A stretch of 64,000 bases of DNA. Source: Euptelea pleiosperma (Eukaryota; Streptophyta; Magnoliopsida; Ranunculales; Eupteleaceae). The notes under the pieces are model-generated. The model ran no database searches. It had not been told where the DNA came from and saw nothing but the letters and a program-made list of their open reading frames with translations. Made by a program: the position numbers and the translations under genes. Of the stretch, positions 34,590 to 45,414 are shown piece by piece. The stretch is from the NCBI GenBank assembly GCA_035048495.1, contig CM068542.1, forward strand, positions 42,375,109 to 42,439,108, read 5' to 3'. The stretch's first letter is position 1. Every line of letters begins with the position of its first letter.

Positions 34590-35050
34590 TCCCAAGGTTT
34601 TAAATGGTCCATTATAACATTACATGGACACTTAACGTTACCGTTATATCCGTTACAATGGCTGTTATAATAGGTAACATTGGTTACACCCGAGTAAAAG
34701 GAAAGTCAAAATATCATTAGTTTATTAATATTTTATTTTTTCAAAATAACCTCGAGGAACAACGGTGAAATAACGGATAACAGACAAAATATCAGGTGAT
34801 AAACCCCTTTTTCAGTTTGAACGTTGTTTCAAACTTAACGGGGTTGGCCATTAATGTTTTAACATTTTTTTAAGTGAACGTTAGCCCCCATTTTTTTTAT
34901 CCGTCTTTGGAGTTGGACTCGGGCCGGGGATTCCAAGAATCCAACGGTGGTTGATAGCGCTGAGATGGCATTCACTTTTTTCATTAAGTGTGCTACGGTC
35001 CGAAGCCCAACTCCTGAGAGGGGTTAGAAAAATGGAGTCCTCGGAGCTTG
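34590..35050. mobile_element. TTATAACGG-type fragment followed by a GTTGATAGCGCTGAG repeat
   Basis: 34590-34880 is rich in 'cgttataa' and 'aacgttac' motifs. 34905-35040 has 'aatccaacggtggttgatag' and 'cccaactcctgagagggg'. The same 'ccaaggctggttgatatcgc' / 'tatcaaccaccgttgaatcc' pair recurs as a clear foldback at 35835-36020. The ends are not resolved. Confidence 0.5.
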
Positions 35051-35214
35051 AACCTTCTTTTAAACCATATTTTTTTGCCGTAGGATAGGCGTTGTCCTGT
35101 TGAGCTAATATACTTGACTCATCGATTTTTTTCCCCTTTCGCTAGGCTCCACTCGTTACTTCGTCTATGAACATGAGGCATGGGTTTGCAGTCTAAGTTT
35201 TCACTATGTAATTG

Positions 35215-35345
35215 AGTAATGTTTTTTATTTTTTTTGTGAGCAGTAACTCGGTGAAGGCGGGTTTTGAACCCAGGTCCATGGTATCATCACCCACAAACT
35301 TTACCAACTGAGCAAGCTGGATGTTGCTTTCGCATCTAGAAGAGC
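35215..35345 (-). mobile_element. tRNA-derived SINE
   Basis: On the minus strand, 'gctcagttggtaaagt' is an A-box-like sequence and 'gggttcaaaaccc' a B-box-like sequence, spaced as in a tRNA gene, followed by an A-rich tail ('caaaaaaaataaaaaac'). There is no complete cloverleaf, so this is a SINE rather than a functional tRNA gene. Confidence 0.65.
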
Positions 35346-35834
35346 ATCTGATCCCTTAAGTCTAGGCCATTGGATCTTGAGCAAGATCCACACCACAAGA
35401 TCTTGAAGACTATACAACAATCTATACACTTCCTCCATAGGATGGCAGCATCATTCTCCTTTATAATTTGAGAATCTGTGTACGTGTGGTTTGGCACCAT
35501 GAAGCTTCTTGTTTAAAAGTAGTGGTCCACCTCTTGGACGTGCCATAGTCCAAAAGACTAATTATCCAATGTGTGGACTTTGGACTTTTTTCCTAGAATA
35601 ATGCTAGTGAAAGGGGGATGGTTCCAGGCTGTCAATTGCTGATTGGGATGCCACATCAATTGTAGCCAAATCCTAGGGGTCAAGGAGCCAATAGTCAAGC
35701 CTATCTCCTATGGTTTCCTTGGATAAGTGGACTATTGGGGAGGGAGGCAATTGAGCCCTCAAATTTGAAAATCAACATAATTTTCTTGATTTCTTTTTTC
35801 AAAGGCTGAGGCTCGGACCCCCTTTTTTTGAACT

Positions 35835-36020
35835 CTCTACGGAGTTGGAGTTGGAGCTATGGATTTCAAGAATCCAAGGCTGGTTGATATCGCTGAGTTA
35901 AAAAAGTGAATGCCAGCTCAGCAGTATCAACCACCGTTGAATCCTCGGTGGCCACGGCCCCAAGTCCAACTCCCGAGATGGGTCAGAAAAAGAGGGGCTC
36001 CTGAGCCCGACCCTTTTTCA
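35835..36020. repeat. Foldback repeat with GGTTGATATCGCTGAG arms
   Basis: The left arm 'ggctggttgatatcgctgag' faces the right arm 'ctcagcagtatcaaccaccg', bounded outside by 'ctacggagttggagttgg' and 'ccaagtccaactcccgag'. It is the same family as 34905-35040. Confidence 0.65.
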
Positions 36021-36339
36021 AAACTACCCTTACAAGTTTCTCAAATGGGAGGGGGATAAACATGCTACAAATGCACTTACAAGTTTCGACCCGACGAGGG
36101 GCACTTCCCTGCTAGATATGGTCTAACTCAAATCTTTAGAATGGGTGTCTGCATTGCAACGGTTTCCTCTCACAGCAAATCTTTGTCATGCTACATTGTG
36201 GATTTTTTTTGGTTTCCGAGGGTATCTAGGCCTCTTAGAGCACCGGACTAGTCCCCCAGTACACTTGTGTATCCCTTCCACACACACCAGGATAAACCCC
36301 AAGAGTGGCCTAAGGGTAGTCGAACTCAGACCTCCATCA

Positions 36340-36870
36340 TCAAAGTTGATGATGGACCCACAATTTGAGTCACGTGGCACACTATTAGAGACTAGTGACC
36401 GTATGGATGTTTGGCCTATCCCTAGATGACTTAAGTAAAAAAAATCAGCCTGATTAGTGATTAACCTTTAAATCTGAGTAGCCCAAATACTGCTAGAAAT
36501 CTACAGTTATATATAAATTATGAAAAAGACCAATATAAATTATTAATGAAGATGAATTTTGGAATGTAGGTCGAACTAGGGGCAGGCTAAACATTTATAC
36601 GGGCAATGGTCTCTAAGGCCCTGCTTGGTTCACTGCACTGGGATACATTTTGCACTCAGAGTACTGAGTTGCATTGTAGTCACTTACGGGGCTGCACACA
36701 TCCATTTTCTCAGAGTGTTTCCAAGGGCTTGGTAACCATTTGCACAGCAACTCATTTGCACCTCCCCAACCAATCAGTAATCCCAAAACTGTGGCAAGTG
36801 GGTGCATTGCATCCAATTTGCATTGAACCAAGGTGGACGCGCATTGCATGTGGCATCCCCCCTAGTGATC
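36340..36870. mobile_element. Core-family MITE abutting a Tourist-like element
   Basis: The MITE arms are 'gccacgtggcacactattag' 'gaccgtatggatgtttggcc' on the left and 'taaacatttatacgggcaat' 'ggtctctaa' on the right. At 36617 the right arm breaks directly after TAA into GGCCCTGCTTGGTTCACTGC, a Tourist-type terminus; its partner 'ttgcattgaaccaagg' lies near 36835. The far end is diverged. Confidence 0.55.
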
Positions 36871-36959
36871 AAATAATTTTTCATCATCCATGGTTTTAGA
36901 GATCATTCGTTCATGTTGATTTTGATTTTGATTTTGTCTTTGTAGATCTCTTATCCATC

Positions 36960-37250
36960 AAAAATGACATGTGGCACATCCTTGGCCCACTGATCCATGA
37001 ATATTTGCACCACATCTTGGTCGACCTACACACCAAAAATCAGCGTGATTGTTGATTTATAGCCATTGAATTTTAGCACTTTTTTCTATCATGGGTTAGG
37101 AAACACCGAAAAGCCTGTTCACGAAGCCATGTTGAAAAAATCCTCAAATTCGACGGCTAGAAATCACCTATCGCGCTGATATTTGCTGTATATGTCCTTC
37201 GGAGCGCCAAACATTCGAACGACATTTTTAGAGCTGTGTCGTACAAGACC
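36960..37250. mobile_element. Foldback MITE, degenerate
   Basis: The left arm 'gacatgtggcacatccttgg' 'ccatgaatatttgc' and the right arm 'tatgtccttcggagcgcc' 'aaacattcgaacgac' are related to the 2470-2760 copy. No ends defined. Confidence 0.45.
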
Positions 37251-37262
37251 TGTGCTGGCAAG

Positions 37263-37655
37263 ACTTGCCCGACCACCCGGGGTCAGGTAGCTACCTGACC
37301 ACCTACAATATAAGCCACGTGGAAATTTATTAGAGGACACTGACCGTATAGATGTTTGACCAATCTGTAAGTGGACCTACGAACCAAAAATCAGCCTGAT
37401 TAGTGATTTCAAAACCGTTGGATCTTTATACGGAAATAATGGTAAATAATGATAAATAATGCTCAAATTCCTACGGCTAAGATCAACCCACGAAAATGAC
37501 TTCAACTGACGCTTAGAAATCACTGATCAGATTGATTTTGGGTTTGTAGGTCCACCTAGGGATTGGCCAAGCATCTATACGGTCAGTGTCCTCTAATAAA
37601 TTTCCACGTGGCTTATACCTGACCACAGGTGGTCGGGCAAGTCTTGCTCTTTTTG
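37263..37655. mobile_element. MITE of the core family with GCAAGACTTGCCCGACCACC module
   Basis: The left end 'gcaagacttgcccgaccacc' pairs with the right end 'ggtggtcgggcaagtcttgc'. The inner arms 'aatataagccacgtgg' and 'ccacgtggcttatacc' carry a G-box each, and the shared core 'ctgaccgtatagatgtttg' lies inside. No duplication is evident. This is a further outer module on the same core. Confidence 0.82.
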
Positions 37656-39113
37656 CCGAGCCTCAACAAATCCCAAAATCTCTCAGATGTGTTGTTGTAG
37701 CAGTCGATGGCGGCAGGAGAGCATGAACGCGTTGAAATGGGCACTTGAGAATCAGTACCCGGCACCTTCGTAATCCTCCACGTTCGATCCCCACCGTCGA
37801 TCTCCGCTGCCCTCAATATTCCCGGCACTATCCCCTTCGGTGGACCCAGTAAGTGAAATTACCCTCCTGTGATTCACTTGATCTTCTCTCCAATCCCTTA
37901 ATATTTGAAGTTGAAATCAAATAAAAGGTAATCTGGAGGTGCCCGCGTTCACTGCCGTGATTGAGGCGTACCAGAGACGCATCACCTAGGCTATCACGGC
38001 TCACACTTTGCGGATATGCTCGGAGTATAATGTAAGGGGTTTAACGCTGGAATTCTTACTTATTTATTTAATTTTGTAAAAATTTTGAATTTTAAAATTC
38101 TCTTATTGGAGGGATTGATTGGTTGCCGAAACTTTTTTACGTGTTTCTGCTTGATCTTTACTGCTAGAGTAACTAGTCTACGATTTGCTTGAGTTCTCAA
38201 TTTCTTCAATTTAACTTTCCGAAGATTCGTCGAAATTAGTGTTGTTAGATCTTTCTTGGCATTAACTTGTAATGTATTCAATGTTACAAACCAGTGAGAC
38301 CACATATGTGTACAAGTATTACAACTTTTCTGTTCTGTGTACAAGGGTGTTCTTGTGTTCATGGTTTAAAAAATGTTTATAACGACCATTATAATGGTAC
38401 CGCTCCAACCCCATCCATAGCAGGCGTTACTCATATGTCTACCTATAAGCATGCAATATAATATCCGATTTTTATCAATTAATCAACTTTCCACTTTGTT
38501 TAAGGACGGGCATCTGTCCTGCAAGTTTATTTTGGACAACTAGAAGTACGACCCGGTTTTCTCACCACCCTAGCCTGGGTATCTCATTCATAGAACCATA
38601 ATCTATTCGGTGTTGATACACAACTCATTTATACGCCGAGTCAAACAGTTTTGATACATATACCCATTTCTACCGCTGGTCAGACATCGGCAATTGCAGA
38701 TTTTCTGAAGATCCAAAGAACAATCCAGGGCGGCTGCTCACCTATCCCCGCATCTAAAAGCCTATCAGGCAATCATGTAAATCTAGTGTCCGGTCGATCA
38801 CACAATATCACACACACATTATCTTTCATTATATGCTCAACGATGTTTAAAAACCATACGTCAAACCCGTCGAGACATGCAGTTGATCCAAACACCAAAA
38901 ATTAAATGTGTAATATACTCTATATACATATATACCCATGTTCATTCATCTCAAATCCGCATTCAAAACCATATATCCCACAAATACTGACATCATCGGA
39001 ACAAGAAGCCATGGTAAAAATCCAATGAAATACTAAATATATCCAATAGTTTACAAATCTATATAAATCTAAGTTTAAAGCATGCATGAATAGGGATATA
39101 TGCAATTTCAAGG
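37656..39113. other. Intergenic, no gene recognised
   Basis: A 71-codon minus-strand frame at 37613-37828 overlaps the MITE end. Nothing here shows a domain or convincing exon structure. Confidence 0.4.
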
Positions 39114-42100
39114 CATGTAGAGAGAAGGAAGGCCACTTACCGTTGTACGCTCCAATTTCTCTTCAATTGTTGACCTGATACTCCTGTTCTTCACCACTTC
39201 GATGCGCTCGATCTCTACCACAACATTATCTTCTTTCGTTGTTCTTCTTGAGGTCTCATGTAGATGTTGTGAAAGAGTTTAAAGAGATAGTTTAAGATAG
39301 AGAATGAATAGAGGTTTAAGAAATTGAAAACATAACCAATTAATCTTGGTTCGATAATTCCGACTCGATTCAATTAACTTGATAGAGATACAATTAAACA
39401 GGGTTCGATAAAAGGTTCTGATAGAAATTATTTGGTATTTAATGCCAAAAAATGTTATATGGTTGTTATTTTGAAAATTACGGCCATTATCTAGTATTTA
39501 ATTCTTGCAACATTACGTCTGTTTAGTTGAAAATGAAGTAAAAAAATGATAAAATAACAAAATTTGGAGCATTCTTTAAAATTAAACCTTGCTTGTGTTT
39601 AATTCTCAGAGCATTATACAATATTTTGCCCTAAAGCTTGTAATTTTTTACTTATTTACTTAACCATTCAGTGAAGCATACATGCTTTGATTCATAGCTA
39701 TACTAATGGATTTGTAGTTCCCCATTTGAAGTCACGAAACAATAGCCGATGGTTGATATCTACCCAATCGGACCTCCAGAATGCATCAGAAGTGGCCTGA
39801 AGAGATGCTAATCACACCAAAGAGCCAAGGCAGTAGCATGTGGATGGAGTGAAGCACCCTAGATCCAATAGGAACCATGGAAGAGGGCCTGAAACTAAGT
39901 TGGGAAGGTGGAAGACCCAACCGACAGTCCAATAGGGCCAAAAAAGGTCACCGGTGGTAACTTTGAGGCTCCCACAGACCTCAAATGGTCATGGATCCAC
40001 ACAAGGGTGGTATCCACCTGAAGGTGATAAAGAGGGGGGTTAGATCGAAGCAACAAACCCCCCACAGATCCAAGAACATGTCTGGTTCAAACAATGCTTT
40101 TTTAGAAAAAAAAAGAAGAGAAGATGGAACAAAAGACAACCCAAATCACCTCAAAACATTAGCCAAAAATCACCAAAAAAGAGTAAAAAACATACTCTAC
40201 TAGGAGGAGGATTTTCAGCATGAATGGAGAACCTCGTCCGTACGACTGACGTCAGCATCCGTACGCCTTTGATGACGCCATCGCTCCCCTGATCGAACGT
40301 TGAATTCGTGATTTAGGGTTAGGGTTTCACAGAGAGGAAGAAGAGAGAAGAGAGAAGAGAGAAGGATGTCATGTGTGTGTCACATGACTCCATAATTCTT
40401 ATTTTTATGGAAGGAACATTACAAAGACAAGTATACCCCTCACATTGAGAGGTATTTACAAAACTACCATTTGCATGGAAATACGTCTAAAATACATATA
40501 TGATAACAACATCATCTTTCATTTTCCATTATTGTGTGGGTGCGGGTGTTATGGACCTTATGGTATTGCTGTTGTTATGATAAATCTTTTCCTTGTCTTG
40601 TAAAGGTTGATTTTGGTTTGGCTCTTCAGAGATGTAACTGGATAAAGGGTTGATCTGTTTTCGAGCTTCGTTTGAGTCCTGATTATTCTCTGTGTTGTTT
40701 GTGACTTTGTGTTCCTACAAACTTCTGACCAACCCCTCGGTATTGACTACATTTATCGTAAGTATAGACTTATAGTAAACTGAGTCCTTCACTTTGGTAA
40801 TGGCTCCTTCACTTTGGCTTTGAATCATGTACTTGGAAACTATTTTCATAATGAGGAGAAGATAAATGATCCATATAGAATACTTGCACTGAATTGTCAA
40901 TGTATGCAAACTTGGTGACCATCCTATCTTCATGGCGTGCAAGGTTGTCAGATGCAAGGAGCATCATCGCACACCAATTAGTTGTGGCATCCACCAATGA
41001 AGTGAGTGGTGGTCACTTAGATTGAGATTAGTGGAAATGTTTTGCACAGGAGCGTTTCTCATAAAAGAAATAAATTGTAGAAGTCAAAATACCTCAAAAG
41101 ATGGAGAGTATGAGAAAGCATTGCTATCCTGAGACCCTAAGGTTCAGTGTTTCCCTTCTTACATGTCAGTGTAAAGGAAAAAAGGGAGTAAACATTTGCT
41201 CAGATTGGTTTGGAACTCAAGGGTAGCACGTCAAAGCTCGACTTAAACTCCATCCCAATTAGTGAATGCTTTTAGAATATTGCTGAGAGAAAAGTTTCAA
41301 TGTTGAGTCTTTTACAGAGTTTTGGGAACCCGACCGGACTAGCCGACTCAACTAGTGGACTGGTCCAAAGTTGTTCCAAGTGAACATCGACCCAGAATTT
41401 TATTCAAATGAATCCTCCACAACTGATGGTAAACATGGTGAGAGGAAGGCTGAAAAGGATGTGCACTGAGGTAGTAAGAAAAGAATCGATGACCCATGCT
41501 TTAACAGAAGATATGGCTATAGATAGGACTTAATGGCAGAGCAGGATTCATATTGCTGACCCCAAATAGTTCGAACAAGGCACTGTTGATCAATGACACC
41601 CCAATCGAGTACCATACTTCATGAGTATGGTACTCGATCCCTCCTATGCTTGATATGATTCTTGATATAGATCGTCCATTTCAGTTCATCTTTTAACAAA
41701 ATTCCAGGGATCTCTATAGTTGGTCCCTTATCATACTCGGTACATGTATTGGTATCAAGGTAACATAGATGTTGATGACAGGCATGTATTTGGTTGATAC
41801 CTTCAGATTGTTTTCAAGTCTTGTGTAAGGATTAGACTTACTGCATTTTCCATGTCTATGCATACTAATTCTTATTTTTATTAACATAGTAACAATAGCT
41901 AGAGGTCTGAAAGTTGGGGTTGCTTTTCAACCTTATTTGTAACATGTCATGCTTACTTTAGAACCTTCCCCAGTCATACTTCGTTTTAGCAGTGCATGCA
42001 ATTATGTTGCTGGGTATTGAAGCTTAGCCTCCTATTCTCATTCTATTTTAATTCAGTAACCATGTTCAGATTCATATTTTGATCACATAATATTTTTTGG

Positions 42101-42238
42101 GGAGTGTGAGCAACTACTGCATCAATTATGTCCAGTGCTAGGTCATTGTGGTTAAGGATGCTTCTTGATCAGCTATGTTGGTGCCATCACTCCCATTTCA
42201 CTATCCTTAGTGGTTCTTAAGGATCTCTCGGGTATAAA
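39114..42238. repeat. 3.1-kb tandem repeat unit, copy A
   Basis: It begins 'catgtagagagaaggaaggc' and ends 'gatctctcgggtataaa', directly followed by copy B. The copies align along their full length with substitutions and small indels. Unit content: a minus-strand exon-like frame next to a strong donor (39136-39280); an AT-rich segment; a C/A-rich segment near 40060-40200; a minus-strand frame (40809-40997) reading ASDNLARHEDRMVTKFAYID; and a plus-strand remnant near 41215-41350 related to LDLNSIPISECF. None is recognised as a family. Confidence 0.88.
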
Positions 42239-45200
42239 CATGTAGAGAGAAGGAAGGCCACTTACCGCTGAACGTTCAAATTTCTCATCAATTGTTGACC
42301 TGATAGTCTCGTTCTTCACCACTTTGATGCGCTCGATCTCTACCACAACATTATCTTCTTTCGTTGTTCTTCTTGAGGTCGCATGTAGATGCTGTGAAAG
42401 AGTTTAAAGAGATAGTTTAAGATAGAGAATGAATAGAGGTGTAAGAAATTGAAAACATAACCGATTAATCTTGGTTCGATAATTCCGACTCGATTCAATT
42501 AACCTGATAGAGATACAATTAAACATGGTTCGATAAAAGGTTCTGATAGAAATTATTTGGTATTTAATGCCAAAAAATGTTATATGGTTGTTATTTTGAA
42601 AATTACAGTCATTATCTATTATTTAACTGTTACAACATTACGTCCGTTTAGTTGAAACATGAAGTAAAAAAATGATAAAATAACAAAATTTGGAGCATTC
42701 TTTAAAATTAAACCTTGCTTGTGTTTAATTCTTATAGCATTATACAATATTTTGCCCTAAAGCTTGTAATTGTTTACTTATTTACTTAACCATTCAGTGA
42801 AGCATATCTGCTTTATACTAATGGATTTATAGTTCCCCATCTGAAGTCACGAAACAACAACCGATGGTTGATATCTACCCAATCGGACCTCCAGAATGTA
42901 TCAGAAGTGGCCTAAAGAGATGCTAATCACACCGAAGAGCCAAGGCAGTAGCATGTGGATGGAGTAAAGCACCCTAGATCCAATAGGAACCATGGAAGAG
43001 GGCTTGAAACCAAGTTGGGGAGGTGGAAGACCCAACCGACAGTCCAATAGGGCCAAAAAAGGCCACCGGCGGTAACTTTGAAGCTCCCATAGATCTCAAA
43101 TGGTCATGGATCCACACAAGGGTGGTATCCACCTGAAGGTGATAAAGAAGGGGGTTAGATCGAAGCAACAAACCAACCAGAAAAATCCTCTAAGGATCCA
43201 AAAACATGTCTGGTTCAAACAATGATTTTTTTCGAAAAAGAAAAAGAGAAAGAGAAGATGGAACAAAAGACAACCCAAATCACCCCAAAACATTAGCCAA
43301 AAATCACCAAAAAAGAGTAAAAAACATACTCTATTAGAAGGAGGATTTTCAGCTTGAATGGAGAACCTAGTCCGTACGACTGACGTCAGCAGCCGTACGC
43401 CTTGGATGACGTCATCGCTCCCCTGATCAAACTCTGATCTGTTCTCTTGCAGAATTCCTTGATTTGATCTCTGATATGACTCTGATTTAATGTTGGATTT
43501 GTGATTTAGGGTTAGGGTTTCAAAGAGAGGAAGACGAGAGAAGAGAGAAGGTGTCATGTGTGTGTCACATGATTCCATAATTCTTATTTTTATGGAGAGA
43601 GCATTACAAAGACAAGTATACCCCTTACATTGAGAGGGATTTACAAAACTACCCTTTGCATGGAAATACGTCTAAAATATGTATATGATAACAATATCCT
43701 CTTTCATTTTCCATTATTGTGTGGGTGCGGGTGTTATGGTATTGCTGTTGTTATGATCAATCGCTTTCCTTATCTTGTAAGGTTGATTTTGGTTTGGCTC
43801 TTTAGAGATGTAACTGGATAAAGGGTTGATTTGTTTTGGATCTTTGTTTGAGTCCTGATTATTCTCTGTGTTGTTTGTGACTTTGTGTTCCTACAAACTT
43901 TTGAACAACCCCTCGGTATTGACTACATTTATCATAAGTATATAGTAAACTGAGTCTTTCACTCTAGTAATGGCTCCTTCACTTTGGCTTTGAATCATGT
44001 ACTTGGAAACTATTTTCATAATTAGGAGAAGATAAATGATCCATATGGAATACTTGCACTGAATTGTCAATGTATGCAAACTTGGTGACTATCCTATCTT
44101 CATGGCGTGCAAGGTTGTCAGATGCAAGGAGCATCATCGCATGCCAAATAGTTGTGGCATCCACCAATGAAGCGAGTGGTGGTCACTTAGACTGAGATTA
44201 GTGGAAACGTTTTGCACAGGAGCGTTTCTCATAAAAGAAATAAATTGTAGAAGTCAAAATACCTCAAAAGATGGAGAGTATGAGAAAGCATTGCTGTCCT
44301 GAGACCCTAGGGGTCAGTGTTTAACCCTTCTTACATGCCAGTGTAAAGGAAAAAAGGGAGTAAACATGTGCTCAGATTGGTTTGGAACTCAAGGGTAGCA
44401 CGTCAAAGCTCGACTTAAACTCCATCCCAATTAGTGAATGCTTTCAGAATATTAATAAGAGAAAAGTTTCAATGTTGAGTCTTTTACAGAGTTTTGGAAC
44501 CCGACCGGACTGCCCGGCTCATCTGGTGGACTGGTCCAAAGTTGTTCCAGGTGAACATCAACCCATAATTTTATTCAAATGAATCCTCCACAACTGCTGT
44601 TAAACACAGTGAGAGGAAGGCTGAAAAGGATGTGCACTGAGGTAGTAAGAAAAGAATTGATGACCCTGCTTTAACAGAAGATATGGCTATAGATAGGACT
44701 TAATGGTAGAGCAGGATTCATACTGCTGACCCCAAATAGTTCGGGCAAGGCACTGTTGATCAATGACACCCCAATCGAGTACCATACTTCATGAGTATGG
44801 TACTCGATCCCGCCCATACTTAATATGATTCTTGATACAGATCGTCCATTTCAGTTCATCTTTTAACAAAATTTTAGGGATCTATGTAGTTGGTCCCTTA
44901 TCATACTCGATACGCGAACTGGTATCAAGGTAACATAGATGATGATGACAGGCATGTATTTGGTTGATGCCTTCAGATTGATTTCAAGTCTTGTGTAAGG
45001 ATTAGACTTACTGCATTTTCCATGTCTATGCATACTAATTCTTATTTTTATTAACATAGTAACAATAGCTAGAGGTCTGAAAGTTGGGGTTGCTTTTCGA
45101 CCTTATTTCTAACATGGCATGCCTTACTTTAGAACCTTCCCCAGTCATACTTGGTTTTAGCAGAACATGCAATTATGTTGCTGGGTATTGAAGCTTGGCC

Positions 45201-45414
45201 TCCTATTCTCATTCTATTTTTTAATTCAGTAACCATGATCAGATTCATATTTTGATCACATAATATTTTTTGGGGAGTGTGAGCAACTACTGCATCAATT
45301 ATGTCCAGTGCCCGGTCATTGTGGTTAAGGATGCTTCTTGATCAGCTATGCTGGTGCCATCACTCCCATCTCACTATCCTTAGTGGTTCTTAAAGATCGC
45401 TCGGGTATAAACAT
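42239..45414. repeat. 3.1-kb tandem repeat unit, copy B
   Basis: Head-to-tail with copy A; it begins 'catgtagagagaaggaaggc' and ends 'gatcgctcgggtataaacat'. It carries ~55 extra bases near 43430-43490 that account for most of the length difference. Its minus-strand frame (43979-44167) reads ASDNLARHEDRIVTKFAYID, and its plus-strand frame (44382-44582) reads STSKLDLNSIPISECFQNIN. Both units have TG...CA if bounded at tgtagag / ataaaca, but no primer-binding site, polypurine tract or target duplication was seen. Confidence 0.88.

Noticed and set aside
35219..35345. Functional tRNA gene
   Set aside because: A- and B-box-like sequences are present, but no acceptor stem or cloverleaf can be drawn; an A-rich tail follows, which indicates a SINE.
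43096..43578. 160-codon minus-strand frame in repeat unit B
   Set aside because: The corresponding region of unit A is interrupted, and the sequence is a poor, Phe/Leu-rich translation without a domain.
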